A DNA stretch of 64,000 nt from Lithobates sylvaticus. Taxonomy: Eukaryota > Chordata > Amphibia > Anura > Ranidae. The notes beneath the pieces are model-generated. The model had not been told where the DNA came from. It did no database searches and worked only from the letters and a program-made list of their open reading frames with translations. The translations under genes and the position numbers were made by a program. Shown in pieces: positions 1-10,380 of this stretch (positions within the stretch are counted from its first letter, which is position 1; each line of letters opens with the position of its first letter). Location of the stretch: the NCBI GenBank assembly GCA_028564925.1, contig CM053032.1, positions 117,705,490-117,769,489 of the forward strand. The letters are read 5' to 3'.

Positions 1-1911
1 AAAATATAGGAACTCTGTGTGATGCCACTAACACACTAGAAGTCCTATGGGTGCTTTTGGGAAGAAAATATAGGAACTCTGTGTGATGCCACTAACACAC
101 TAGAAGTCCTATGGGTGCTTCTGGGAAGAAAATATAGGAACTCTGTGTGATGCCACTAACACAGTACAAGTCCTATGGGTGCTTCTGGGAAGAAAATATA
201 GGAGCTCTGTGTGATGCCACTAACACTAGAAGTCCTATGGGTGCTTCTGCAAAGAAAATATAGGAGCTCTGTGTGATGCCACTAACACAGTACAAGTCCT
301 ATGGGTGCTTCTGGGGAAGAAAATATAGGAACTCTGTGTGATGCCACTAACACACTAGAAGTCCTATGGGTGCTTCTGGGAAGAAAATATGGGAGCTCTG
401 TGTGATGCCACTAACACACTAGAAGTCCTATGGGTGCTTCTGGGAAGAAAATATAGGAACTCTGTGTGATGCCACTAACACAGTAGAAGTCCTATGGGTG
501 CTTCTGGGAAGAAAATATGGGAGCTCTGTGTGATGCCACTAACACACTAGAAGTCCTATGGGTGCTTCTGGGAAGAAAATATGGGAGCTCTGTGTGATGC
601 CACTAACACACTAGAAGTCCTATGGGTGCTTCTGGGAAGAAAATATGGGAGCTCTGTGTGATGCCACTAACACACTAGAAGTCCTATGGGTGCTTCTGGG
701 AAGAAAATATAGGAACTCTGTGTGATGCCACTAACACAGTACAAGTCCTATGGGTGCTTCTGGGAAGAAAATATAGGAGCTCTGTGTGATGCCACTAACA
801 CTAGAAGTCCTATGGGTGCTTCTGCAAAGAAAATATAGGAGCTCTGTGTGATGCCACTAACACAGTACAAGTCCTATGGGTGCTTCTGGGAAGAAAATAT
901 AGGAACTCTGTGTGATGCCACTAACACACTAGAAGTCCTATGGGTGCTTCTGGGAAGAAAATATGGGAGCTCTGTGTGATGCCACTAACACACTAGAAGT
1001 CCTATGGGTGCTTCTGGGAAGAAAATATAGGAACTCTGTGTGATGCCACTAACACAGTAGAAGTCCTATGGGTGCTTCTGGGAAGAAAATATGGGAGCTC
1101 TGTGTGATGCCACTAACACACTAGAAGTCCTATGGGTGCTTCTGGGAAGAAAATATGGGAGCTCTGTGTGATGCCACTAACACACTAGAAGTCCTATGGG
1201 TGCTTCTGGGAAGAAAATATGGGAGCTCTGTGTGATGCCACTAACACACTAGAAGTCCTATGGGTGCTTCTGGGAAGAAAATATAGGAACTCTGTGTGAT
1301 GCCACTAACACAGTAGAAGTCCTATGGGTGCTTCTGGGAAGAAAATATAGGAACTCTGTGTGATGCCACTAACACAGTAGAAGTCCTATGGGTGCTTCTG
1401 GGAAGAAAATATAGGAGCTCTGTTTGCTGCCACTAACACACTAGAAGTCCTATGGGTGCTTCTGGGAAGAAAATATAGGAACTCTGTGTGATGCCACTAA
1501 CACAGTACAAGTCCTATGGGTGCTTCTGGGAAGAAAATATAGGAACTCTGTGTGATGCCACTAACATACTAGAAGTCCTATGGGTGCTTCTGGGAAGAAA
1601 ATATAGGAACTCTGTGTGGTGCCACTAACACAGTACAAGTCCTATGGGTGCTTCTGGGAAGAAAATATAGGAACTCTGTGTGATGCCACTAACACACTAG
1701 AAGTCCTATGGGTGCTTCTGGGAAGAAAATATAGGAACTCTGTGTGATGCCACTAACACAGTACAAGTCCTATGGGTGCTTCTGGGAAGAAAATATAGGA
1801 ACTCTGTGTGATGCCACTAACACAGTAGAAGTCCTATGGGTGCTTCTGGGAAGAAAATATAGGAGCTCTGTTTGCTGCCACTAACACACTAGAAGTCCTA
1901 TGGGTGCTTTT
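1..1911. repeat. 64-bp minisatellite (hAT leader array)
   Basis: About 30 head-to-tail copies of a 64-bp unit fill this stretch and run off the left edge. Units start with AAAATATAGG and contain TGATGCCACTAACACA and TCCTATGGGTGCTTCTGG. Variants recur in a fixed order: the rare CTGCAAAG variant at 247 returns at 822, so a block of nine units (about 575 bp) has been duplicated as a whole. The array joins directly to the 5' part of a minus-strand hAT element and is related, in reverse complement, to the roughly 30-bp array of hAT copy B. It is therefore an expanded transposon leader rather than an independent satellite. No spacers or coding potential are seen. Confidence 0.95.
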
Positions 1912-2192
1912 GGGGTGCAATGCTGTGCTAACAGCACTGCGGTTGGTACTACTGAAATACTGTACTAACAGTAAAACATGCACCAGACTAATCCCCAGCA
2001 GCAGCTAAAAACACACTAACCAGCAGCAATGGACGATCAATGACAGGTAGCAATGGTTTAGCAAATAAATAGCCAATGGTTTAGCAAAGTAGAGCAAATC
2101 TTTCTATCTGAATAAATCTAGCAAAGACACAGAATCAGCCTGATCTCTCCTAAAGCCGGAACTCATGTGACCGGCGCCGACGGCGTGGCGGC

Positions 2193-2200
2193 CTTTTAAA
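2193..2200 (-). promoter_or_regulatory. TATA-like box of hAT copy D
   Basis: On the minus strand TTTAAAAG sits between ACGCCCC and GGCCGCC, the same position as TATAAAA in copy B and TATATAAG in copies A and C. The conserved placement about 300 bases inside the 5' end suggests the transposase promoter. That role is inferred. Confidence 0.5.
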
Positions 2201-2505
2201 TGGTGGGGCGTGTACTAAAGCCCCTGAGCTGTAATTGGCTACAGGCGTCCTGCCTGTAGCCAATTATGGCTCTCCGAGTTTCCGGCGCTGTGATTGGCCA
2301 AGAATGCGGGGTCACAGTGCATGCTTGGCCAATCATCAGCCAGCAATGCACTGCGCCGGCCGCGCCGGCCGCAATGCATTGCGGGGCCGCGCGCAACACC
2401 CGAATGTGATGCGAGCGGCCAAAATAGTTCTGGGCTCGCCGAGCGAGCTAACGCCCGGTGCTCGATGCGAACATGGGTTCGCATCGAGCACCGGGCCCAT
2501 CCCTA

Positions 2506-3857
2506 GTGCTCACCCTGCGATCCTCATTGTTGGGCTGGATATTTGCCTCTCTGCCTCCCATTCTCTGCACAGACAGGACTCTATTTTGATCTATTTACAC
2601 ATACATGATAGGCAAGTGTCAACACTAGCCCTGATGAGTTTTACCAATGCCGTGATTTTGGTAGTTTGGGATGCTATATGCATCTTAACTATATAGTATG
2701 CCTCATATACAGATTTTCTAGTTTCATTCAATGTCTGTATATTCTTATGTCAGATATTATGTTTTCCTTTGAACCTTTATTGATTATCAATATTTCCTTT
2801 GTATTTTTTTTATAGCCAATATATGCCTTATCGCTCCTGAAGAAGCAGTTTGTGAAACATGTTGAGCCTACAGGCATTTATATAGCTCTATTTATATGCA
2901 TTTATTGTGCATTATCATGTTGTGAAAATCTTTTCTATTTGTTTGCTCAGTTTTGAGTGTAACTTGTATATATATTTTTTTACAAAATTTATTCTAAATA
3001 AAATATTTTTTTATAAAATATCAGCATTCATTTGTGTAGCACCTTAAAAATCCAATTTTCCCAGCTCCTCTTGATATTACCTATTCGGGATGACGGTGCC
3101 TTTGACCGTTTGATATAGTATGATTATTTCAATTGATATATTTATTGATGGGGTTGCCTAGTAGGAATATGGTGTAAATATATTTCCATCTAACTAAAAT
3201 ATATTTCTAATTAAAATATTATTGACATCTGTTAATGGAAATTTCACATAAACACATTATCTAACACTAGGAACCCTTCTCAAACTGAGCTTTGGAAGCT
3301 ACACTAGGGCACAGGCAGCCCCTGCCAGGGCCTGGGCTCCACTGCTGACCCCATGGCGGCCTGGGTCCAGTACAGGAGTACTGTCTGTACCTCCCTATCA
3401 GTGGCCATGATGATGATTAACTATAGACAAGATAGAAAGTTCAATAGTACTTAGCCCAGGTACCCAAGCCTACTTAATACAGTATATTCTTCTATGTCAG
3501 GGAAACTAGAGGTCTCACTTGCAAATAGATTAGAAATACAACAGAAAAGGTGTCAAAGAACAAAGCAGAAATAACTTTACAGAGATTCTAACCCTTCCAG
3601 ATAGCAGTACATTGGTCTTTGGCATCTAAGTTCAGAACAGCTCCCCTATGAACAGTTTTCAATATGCCTGACCCTAACACTAAAGTAATGTAACCCCTAA
3701 GGAAGGAAGACCTATTGTTGCTAAACTACAAGCACCATAAAAAAAAAAATATGGGATAGTAAGGAATAGTAAGGATGGTAAGGAAGTCTGAAAGCCCCAA
3801 AGTGATTTAGTAATTTTTAAATAGAGACAATACTTACTGTGGAAATTGTAAAATAGC

Positions 3858-3889
<32 letters not shown>
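2506..3889. other. AT-rich spacer without recognised gene
   Basis: No long open frame or recognisable coding family is present. It contains a short motif CTGAAGAAG...GTGAAAC near 2838-2862, resembling the degenerate hammerhead-like tails of some retroelements, and a (TTA)n run at 3861-3889 directly against the next hAT end. The rest is AT-rich intron-like or intergenic sequence. Confidence 0.5.
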
Positions 3890-3890
<1 letters not shown>

Positions 3891-4500
3891 AGGGATGAGC
3901 CGAACACCCCCTGTTCGGTTCGCACCAGAACCTGTGAACAGACCTAAAGTTCGTGTGAACTTTAGAACCCTATTAAAGTCTATGGGACTCGAACGTTCAA
4001 AATAAAAGTGCTAATTTTTAAGTATATGCAAGTTATTGTCATAAAAAGTGTTTAGGGACTTGGGCCCTGCCCCAGGGACATGTATCAATGCAAAAAAAAC
4101 GTTTAAAAACTGCCGTTTTTTCAGGAGCAGTTATTTTAATAATGCTTAAAGTGAAACAATAAAAGTGTAATATTCCTTTAAATTTCATACCTGGGGGGTG
4201 TGTATAGTATGCCTGTAAAGGAGCACATTTTTCCTGTGCTTAGAACTGTCCCTGCACAAAGTGTCATTTTTGCAGGTAAAAAAGTAATTTAAAATCACTC
4301 GCGGCTATAATGAATTGTCGGCTCCCGTATTACAGAGAAGAGTCATTCAAAGTCATTGATAAAAAAAATATATATATATATATATATATATATGCGTGGG
4401 GTTCCCCCCAAATTCAATTACCAGGCCCCTCAGGTCTGTTATGGATATTAAGGGGAACCCCGGGTCAAATAAGAAAAAAATGACGTGGGGTTCCCCCTAA
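3890..4500 (-). mobile_element. hAT family 1, copy E, 3' end fragment
   Basis: The sequence starts TAGGGATGAGCCGAACACCC and continues collinear with the reverse complement of the 3' end of copy B (18850 back to about 18300): shared stretches include GTTCGCACCAGAACCT, GCAAGTTATTGTCATAAAA and CAATGCAAAAA. It is thus the 3' terminal part of a copy in reverse orientation. The right limit is unclear. The GGGGTTCCCC / ATATCCATAC motifs to about 4520 also occur near 18320, so the fragment reaches at least there. No transposase coding remains. Confidence 0.8.
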
Positions 4501-4967
4501 ATATCCATACCAGACCCTTATCCGAGCACGCAACCCGGCAGGCCGCACACTCTCCTGTACCATGTCCGCACACTCTGACAGTCTTCTCTATCATCCCCTG
4601 CACAATCTCTGACTGTCTCCTGCACCCCTTTCTCCCTTTTTCTCCCTCTGTTTTTCTCTCTCCCTTTTTCTCCCTTTCTCTGTTTCTTTCTCTCTCCCTC
4701 TTCCCTCTCCCTCCATTCCGCTTTCATCTTTGGCTTAATCACACCCCTGTTAAGCCACGCCCAATATTTAGTTTAAGCCACATCCATTTTCAGTGCGCCA
4801 CATTTTTTCTCATTGCTAAGCCAAACCTACAACTGAATGCCCACCCCTAGGTAAAATAATACTCTGCCTGCATACAAAGTGTCCCTATTATTTTTTTCAT
4901 AATGTTGGCAACTATGTAATTGCAGTGGTTATATTTAGTATGTCTACAATCACATATTATTACTAAA
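4501..4967. other. pyrimidine-rich and unassigned sequence
   Basis: A strongly strand-biased (CCCTTTCTC)n-like tract occupies about 4600-4720 and accounts for the serine/leucine/proline-rich open frame there. The flanks show no recognised element or gene. Confidence 0.6.
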
Positions 4968-6458
4968 AAAACACCACCGAAACCATTATCAGAAACCTCT
5001 GCGACAGCACATCGCCAATTATATTATTCCCACAAAACTTCTGAAAGAATGTACTGACATCTTGGCACCTATCATAACATACCTCATAAACCAGTCATTT
5101 AAAGAAGGAATCGTCCTGACCTCCATCAAGCAAGGCACAATCGAACCCCTCCTAAAGAAGCCTAACCTCGATCCCAAAGACCCAAACGACCGCAGACCTG
5201 TCGCAAGCCTCAACATCTTCTCCAAAATTATTGAGAAAGCCGTAGTACAACTGCTACAACTCCATCTGGACACCCATAAACTCTTGGACCCACTGCAATC
5301 TGGTTTCCGCCCTAGCCACGGGACAGAAACTGCACTCCTCAAAATCTGGGATGACACCCTCGAAGCGGCAGATGGATGGAGAATCGTGTCTCCTGGTGCT
5401 GCTGGACCTCAGTGCAGCATTGGACACAGTAGACCACAAAACCCTGCTCGCTCTTCTCACAGAAGTAGCTGGAGTTGGAGACTTACCCTGGTTCGCATCC
5501 TTCTTAGAGAACCGATCTTAGAAAGTGAAACTAGAAACGTTCACTTCGGAAGCACTAAAAATTACATGCACAATTACAAAATTACATGATCAAGGATCAC
5601 CCCTGTCACCCGTGCTCTTTAACATCTATCTCCGCCCACTCCTCAAAATCATCAGCAACCAGGATCTACTTTATCACTCTTACGCGGATGACATCCAACT
5701 CTACCTATGCATCACCAACAAAAAAGACCAATACCAGGCACTGGAAAACTGTTTCTCATTGATCCACGATTGGATGACGTAGAGCTCCCTTAAACTCAAC
5801 GGATCCAAAACAGAACTCCTCTTCCTCCACGCAAACCGAAACAAAAAACCCGGGCACAATATCCACACCACTCACCATCCTCAGACAACCCATCACCCCC
5901 AGCACTAAAGCCAAAAGCCTCAGAGTCATCTTAGACTCAAACATGTCGATGGATGCACAAATAGGATCAGTAGTCAGCGGATCCCACTACCTTCTTCACC
6001 TACTGCGTAGACTCATCCCCTTCATCCCGGAAGGAGAAACAGCAGCAGTAGTTGGAAAAATCATCAATTCCCGACTCAACTACGCAAATTTCCTCTACCT
6101 AGGACTTCCAAAACACCAAATTTCACATCTACAAATTGTCCAGAACACAGCAGCCAGACTGGTAACTGGAGAAAAACCATGGGAATCAATCACCCCCTCC
6201 CTGAGGACCCTCCATTGGCTAGCCATGAAGGACAGAGTTACATTCAAGACCCTATGCCTCACTCACAAATGTACACAAGGAAAAGCCCTGCAATACCTCT
6301 GCGACAAAATAAAGCACTACACCCCAGATCGCACTCTCCGGTCAACTAACCAGAACCTCCTCCACATCCCCAAGACCAGTTATAAATTAAAAGGCGAACG
6401 AAGGTTCGCAGTACAAGGACCATGGCTATGGAATGGCCTAGCCGTGGAAGTCCGCTGG
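4968..6458 (+). pseudogene. L2/CR1-like LINE reverse transcriptase remnant
   Basis: Three frames together carry the C-terminal two thirds of a Jockey/CR1/L2-type ORF2. Visible in order are the RT fingers (KKPNLDPKDPNDRRPVASLN, about 5155-5220), GFRPSHGTETALL (about 5302-5340), the first catalytic Asp motif DLSAALDTVDH (about 5405-5440), YADDIQLYL (5681-5707), and the C-terminal part NTAARLVTG ... LHWLAMKDRV ... PWLWNGLA (6145-6440). The frame changes after about 5390, near 5530 and again before 5943, and the endonuclease is absent, so this is a dead 5'-truncated copy. It ends abruptly where the next MITE begins, so its 3' tail is missing. L2 versus CR1 is not resolved by eye. Confidence 0.85.
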
Positions 6459-7670
6459 CAGTGATGGCGAACCCATGGCGCACGTGCCGCTGCCGGCACG
6501 CTGAGCCCTCTCTGTGGGCACTAAGGAAAAATGAAATAGTCCACACCGCACCGGGAACTACATCTCCCACAGGTCTCTAGGCTAGCGGTGATGTGTCAGA
6601 GTGGCGTGACAAAGAAGAAGCAGCCAGGGGTGACGTGCGTGCGCACGCAAATCCAATCATAAAAGCTGTCTCGTCCACACCGCACCCCCCATCAAACTAC
6701 ATCTCCCACAAATCTCTGGGGCCAGCTGTGACGTGTCTGGGGTGGACGTGCCTGAGAGAACACGGCTCCCATGGGGCTGGGATCGATCAGGGGTGATGTG
6801 CGGGCGTGGATAAGGATCAGGAAACACTGAAGACAGGTGAGATGTTTATATGGACAAAAAATAGAAAACTGGGAACCACAAACCACTGTGGAATACAAAT
6901 ATTATTGAGAGCTCATCCACTCACTATCCAAAGGAAGTGGGGCTCATTGTCCAAAAAGCTGCATACAAGGTTCTCCCTCTCTCGGACTGTGCCAGGGAGA
7001 AGGAACAGCCAAGATGCCACAAAATAGAGCCACAGGGATATAGCAATCAAAAAATAGAAAACAAAAATAATGGGAAATGAATGACAAAAATATATTAATT
7101 AAAACAGGTCAAATACAAAAAGATGCTCCTCCACCTACAACCATCTAAAAAGTCAATGTTATCTAAAACAAAAACATCTTATGCATCCACATACCCAAAC
7201 AACGTGCAGTAACCATATAACCATGGAATGTATGACTGGGTATACCCAATGCCCAGCAAATGCATCCTTACCAATGCTCAACAAATGCATCCCTGCATTC
7301 TGTGCGCAACACACTCCTGATCCCTGCACTCTGAGCGGAACGCACTCCTGATCCCTGCATTCTAAGCATAACGCACTCCTGATCCCTGCATTCTTAGCGG
7401 AACGCACTCCTGATCCCTGCATTCTGAGTGGAACGCACTCCTGATCTCTGCATTCTGAGTGTAACGCATTCCTTTAAAAAAACACAAGCTTTTTTTCTGG
7501 GCAGAATCGTACATTTTTGGTCCCTTAGGGCTTATTCAGAGGGATGATCAGTCCCATTCTCTGTACAGAGCCGCTGGTAGGTTTAATTCCATGTTGGCAT
7601 GTTTGAAAAAAATAAGTTTGTTTTGCGTCGCTGTTTGGGCACTCAGGCTCAAAAAGGTTCGCCGTCACTG
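6459..7670. mobile_element. Charlie-type hAT MITE (about 1.2 kb)
   Basis: Ends are CAGTGATGGCGAACC (6459-6473) and GGTTCGCCGTCACTG (7656-7670), a 15-bp inverted repeat with one mismatch. The left end continues with the GCACGTGCC / GAGCCCTCTCTGTGGGCA text typical of Charlie-type hAT MITEs. No transposase is present. Internally there is a 31-bp tandem array at 7281-7470. The 8 bases outside the two ends (TCCGCTGG and ATCTAAGG) do not match, and the flanks are two different broken elements, so a simple insertion is not supported. Confidence 0.85.
7281..7470. repeat. 31-bp tandem repeat
   Basis: About six copies of a 31-bp unit (CACTCCTGATCCCTGCATTC plus TGAGCGGAACG) lie inside the Charlie-type MITE. 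Copies differ at a few positions. Confidence 0.9.
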
Positions 7671-9717
7671 ATCTAAGGGATGAAAACTGGAATCCTTGGT
7701 AGATCTGAATGTTGGAAGAGCAATCTCCTGATTGTCATGAAACACAGATGCCACTTTGGGGTTTGAACCCAACATAGGAATTAAAACTACCCGATCAGGA
7801 AAAAGAAAGAAAAATAAATCCCAGAGAGCTGATTTCAGAGACCCTCTTGTCCAATGTTATAGCCACAAAGAAGGCAACTTTTAGAGAGAGGCATTTGATA
7901 GAGGACTGATCTTCATGTTCCAACTCTCTACCTGAGAAAAAATCCAGGACAAGAGGAAGATCCCAATTTGAGAATCTTGGCTTTTTCTAAGGTCTGAGCC
8001 TTATTGCTCCTCTTAAAAACTACTGAGTAACAGGGTTTCTAGCCCAGGAAACACCTGTAAAGGCAGAGATTGCAGAGACTTGGACTCGCAGCGAGCTGAC
8101 TGACAATGAGAGATCCAGGCCCGATTGTAGGAAGCCCAGGATATCATGTATCTTTGTGTTATTGCAAGAACCTGCAGTGGAAGAGGTGCAGTCTGCAAAC
8201 TTTTTCCAAATCCTCTGGTTGGTGCCTGCTCTTCTGGCATTTAATAATGAGGAGATGGCCCTACTTGGACAGCCTAGGGCCTCCAACCTTCCCCTCTCAA
8301 GAACCAGATCATCAGATGTAGATGGGCCGGTCATGGATGTAGAATTTCCCCTTGTGATAGGAGGTCTGGTCTGGAGGGTAAAGGAACTGGGTCCCAGAAG
8401 CTGAGTTGCATCAACAGTGGAAAACTCTGATTCTTCCATCCTGAGCCTCGACAGAAATCGCAGAATGACAGGAACCAGGGGAAAGGCATAGGCCCTGTAG
8501 AACCGCCAATGGTCTGTCAGAGCATCTACCTGAAAGCCAGGGGACACTGAGACCTTGTGTAGTATCTCTCTAGTCTGAAGTTGCAGGGGGAGGCGAACAA
8601 GTATAGTTCCGGAATGACTCCCAGGGACAGGACCCACATGAAGACTTCGGGGGGGAAAGTCCACTCATTATCCAGAGAAACTCTTGACAGAAAATCTGCC
8701 TGAACATTCTGGACTCCAGGGAGATCGACAGCTGTCAGGTTGCCAGCTGCCTGGTTTTTCTGGGCCCAGATCATGATGGGCTCTACTTCCTTCGACAGGG
8801 AGAGACTGCGAGTACCCCCCTGTCTCTTGATGTATGTGACTGCCGTCGTGTTGTCCAGTCTTGGGAGGACTGAGGCTCCTGCTGTTAAGTGGTGAAAGGC
8901 CTGCAGAGCACAGAACGCTGCCCGGAGTTCCAGAACATTGTAGACTATCCTGTGAGGGAAAACTCTATATGCCTTGGGCTACTTCTATCAGGCAGAGAGT
9001 GCCCCAGCCCCTGTTGCTGGCATCTATAGTGATGATGACCCAAGACACAGGTGCGATGGAGTGACAATTGAGGAGGTTCCTCTGTTGTAGCCACCAAGGA
9101 AGGCTATTCGGATAGAGTGATCCCGAAGCCCTGGGTTCCACTGCTGGAGGAAGCCCTTCTGGACGGGATGCATTTTCCACTGAGCCCACTTTACCATGGG
9201 TAGTGTTGCCACCATGGTGTCGACTTTAGGCATTGAGAGGCTCGGAGATGAGAGGACGACATTGCAAGCCAAATTCTGTCCCTGGTCACTGGGATTTTTC
9301 CAGGGGTAACGAGATGGTGCTCTTGATAGTGTTGAAGTGTGCCCCGAGGAATACCAGGGACTGCGTAGGATCCAGATGGCTCTTTTCCAGATTCAGAAGC
9401 CAACCAAACTTGTGTAGAGTGGAGATGACCTGGGATCTGTGGATTAGCAACTGCTCCCTGTCCCGAGATAACAACAGCAGGTCGTCTAGATAGTGATATA
9501 GACAGATACCTCTGGTCCTGATCAGAGCCACGACAGCCAACAATAGTTTTGAAAACACACAAGGCGATGTGGTAAGCCTGAAGGGGAGATGGATTTGATC
9601 GACAGTAAAGCAAAGGTATTTCTGGAATTCTGATGCTATCGGAACATGGAAGTAGGCATCCTTCAGGTCTATAGACACAAGCCAATTGCCTGGTTGGATT
9701 GCTTGACTGATTGTGAG
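7671..9717 (-). mobile_element. DIRS retroelement fossil, RT to recombinase part
   Basis: The minus strand carries DIRS-type parts: reverse transcriptase with SIDLKDAYFHVPI (about 9650-9690) and a YHYLDDLLLLS box (about 9470-9505), RNase H with IDASNRGWGT (about 9000-9030), and the start of a tyrosine recombinase (about 8020-8400). DIRS elements integrate by a tyrosine recombinase instead of an integrase and leave no target duplication. The right edge is the insertion point of hAT copy A, beyond which the same element resumes at 20820. The left edge abuts the Charlie MITE. It is a broken, old-looking copy with several breaks. Confidence 0.85.
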
Positions 9718-9807
9718 TAGGGATGAGCCCGGTGTTCGATTCAAACCCATGTTCAAATCGAACATGTGGCCAATTATAGCTCAGGGGGTTTAGTACACGC
9801 CCCACAC

Positions 9808-9815
9808 TATATAAG
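9808..9815 (+). promoter_or_regulatory. TATA box of hAT copy A
   Basis: TATATAAG lies between CGCCCCACAC and GCCGCCGG, about 90 bases inside this copy's shortened 5' end. The same motif and setting occur in copies B, C and D. Confidence 0.55.
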
Positions 9816-9897
9816 GCCGCCGGCGCGATGGCCTTGTGTAGTGTGTTCCGGCATGCAGGGAAAGAGCATTGATAGGCAGGGACAGTGTGTTCTTATC

Positions 9898-10350
9898 AGG
9901 CATTTGCAGGACTTAGTGTGTGTTCTGTGCCTCCAGCGCAGTATACACCTGTATCTACCCTTTAGTGGTGTTGTTCATTGGTGTTGTTCTCTATAAATAC
10001 AGCCATCTGCAGGATTTATAGTGTGTGCTGTGCCTCCAGCGCAGTATACACCTGTATCTACCCTTTAGTGATGTTGTTCTCCATTAATACAGCCATCTGC
10101 AGGAGTTAGTGTGTGTTGTGTGAGTCCAGCACAGCACAGTATACATCTTCACCTGTATCTACCCTTTAGTGCTGTTGTTCTCCATTAATCCAGCCATCTG
10201 CAGGAGTTAGTGTGTGTTGTGTGAGTCCAGCACAGCACAGTATACACCTGCACCTGTATCTGCCCTTCTTTGCTGGTGTCATCTAATCCAGCCATCTGCA
10301 GTAGTGTGTGTGTTGTGTGACTCCAGCACAATATACACTACCCAATTGCT
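9898..10350. repeat. Leader tandem array of hAT copy A
   Basis: Four to five imperfect copies of an 80-110-bp unit carrying GCCATCTGCAGGAGTTAGTG, CCAGCACAGTATACACCTG and TGTATCTACCCTTTAGTG separate the TATA box from the transposase start. It is homologous to the array of copy C and different from the arrays of B and D. Confidence 0.85.
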
Positions 10351-10380
10351 GTTTTTAACATCTCCCTGCAGGCCATAACA

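Larger units (their letters stand above)
1..2505 (-). mobile_element. hAT family 1, copy D, 5' part
   Basis: The right edge reads CATCCCTA, so on the minus strand the element begins TAGGGATGGGCCCGGTGCTC, matching the 5' ends of copies B (12250) and C (61404). The same order of parts follows: an end with internal symmetry, the palindrome ATTGGCTACAGGC / GCCTGTAGCCAAT (2234-2264), a TATA-like box (2193-2200) and then the tandem array. The transposase gene would lie left of the window. The target duplication cannot be checked because the other end is absent; the candidate 8 bases outside are GTGCTCAC (2506-2513). Confidence 0.88.

Noticed and set aside
1-1911. CRISPR-like repeat array
   Set aside because: Units follow each other with no unique spacers, there are no Cas genes, and the genome is vertebrate. 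It is a minisatellite.
3680-3925. Open frame with an Ile run as a membrane peptide
   Set aside because: The hydrophobic run is a translation of the (TTA)n microsatellite and spans the hAT border.
4485-4850. Ser/Leu/Pro-rich open frame as a gene
   Set aside because: It is explained by the pyrimidine-rich simple repeat and has no splice context or family motif.
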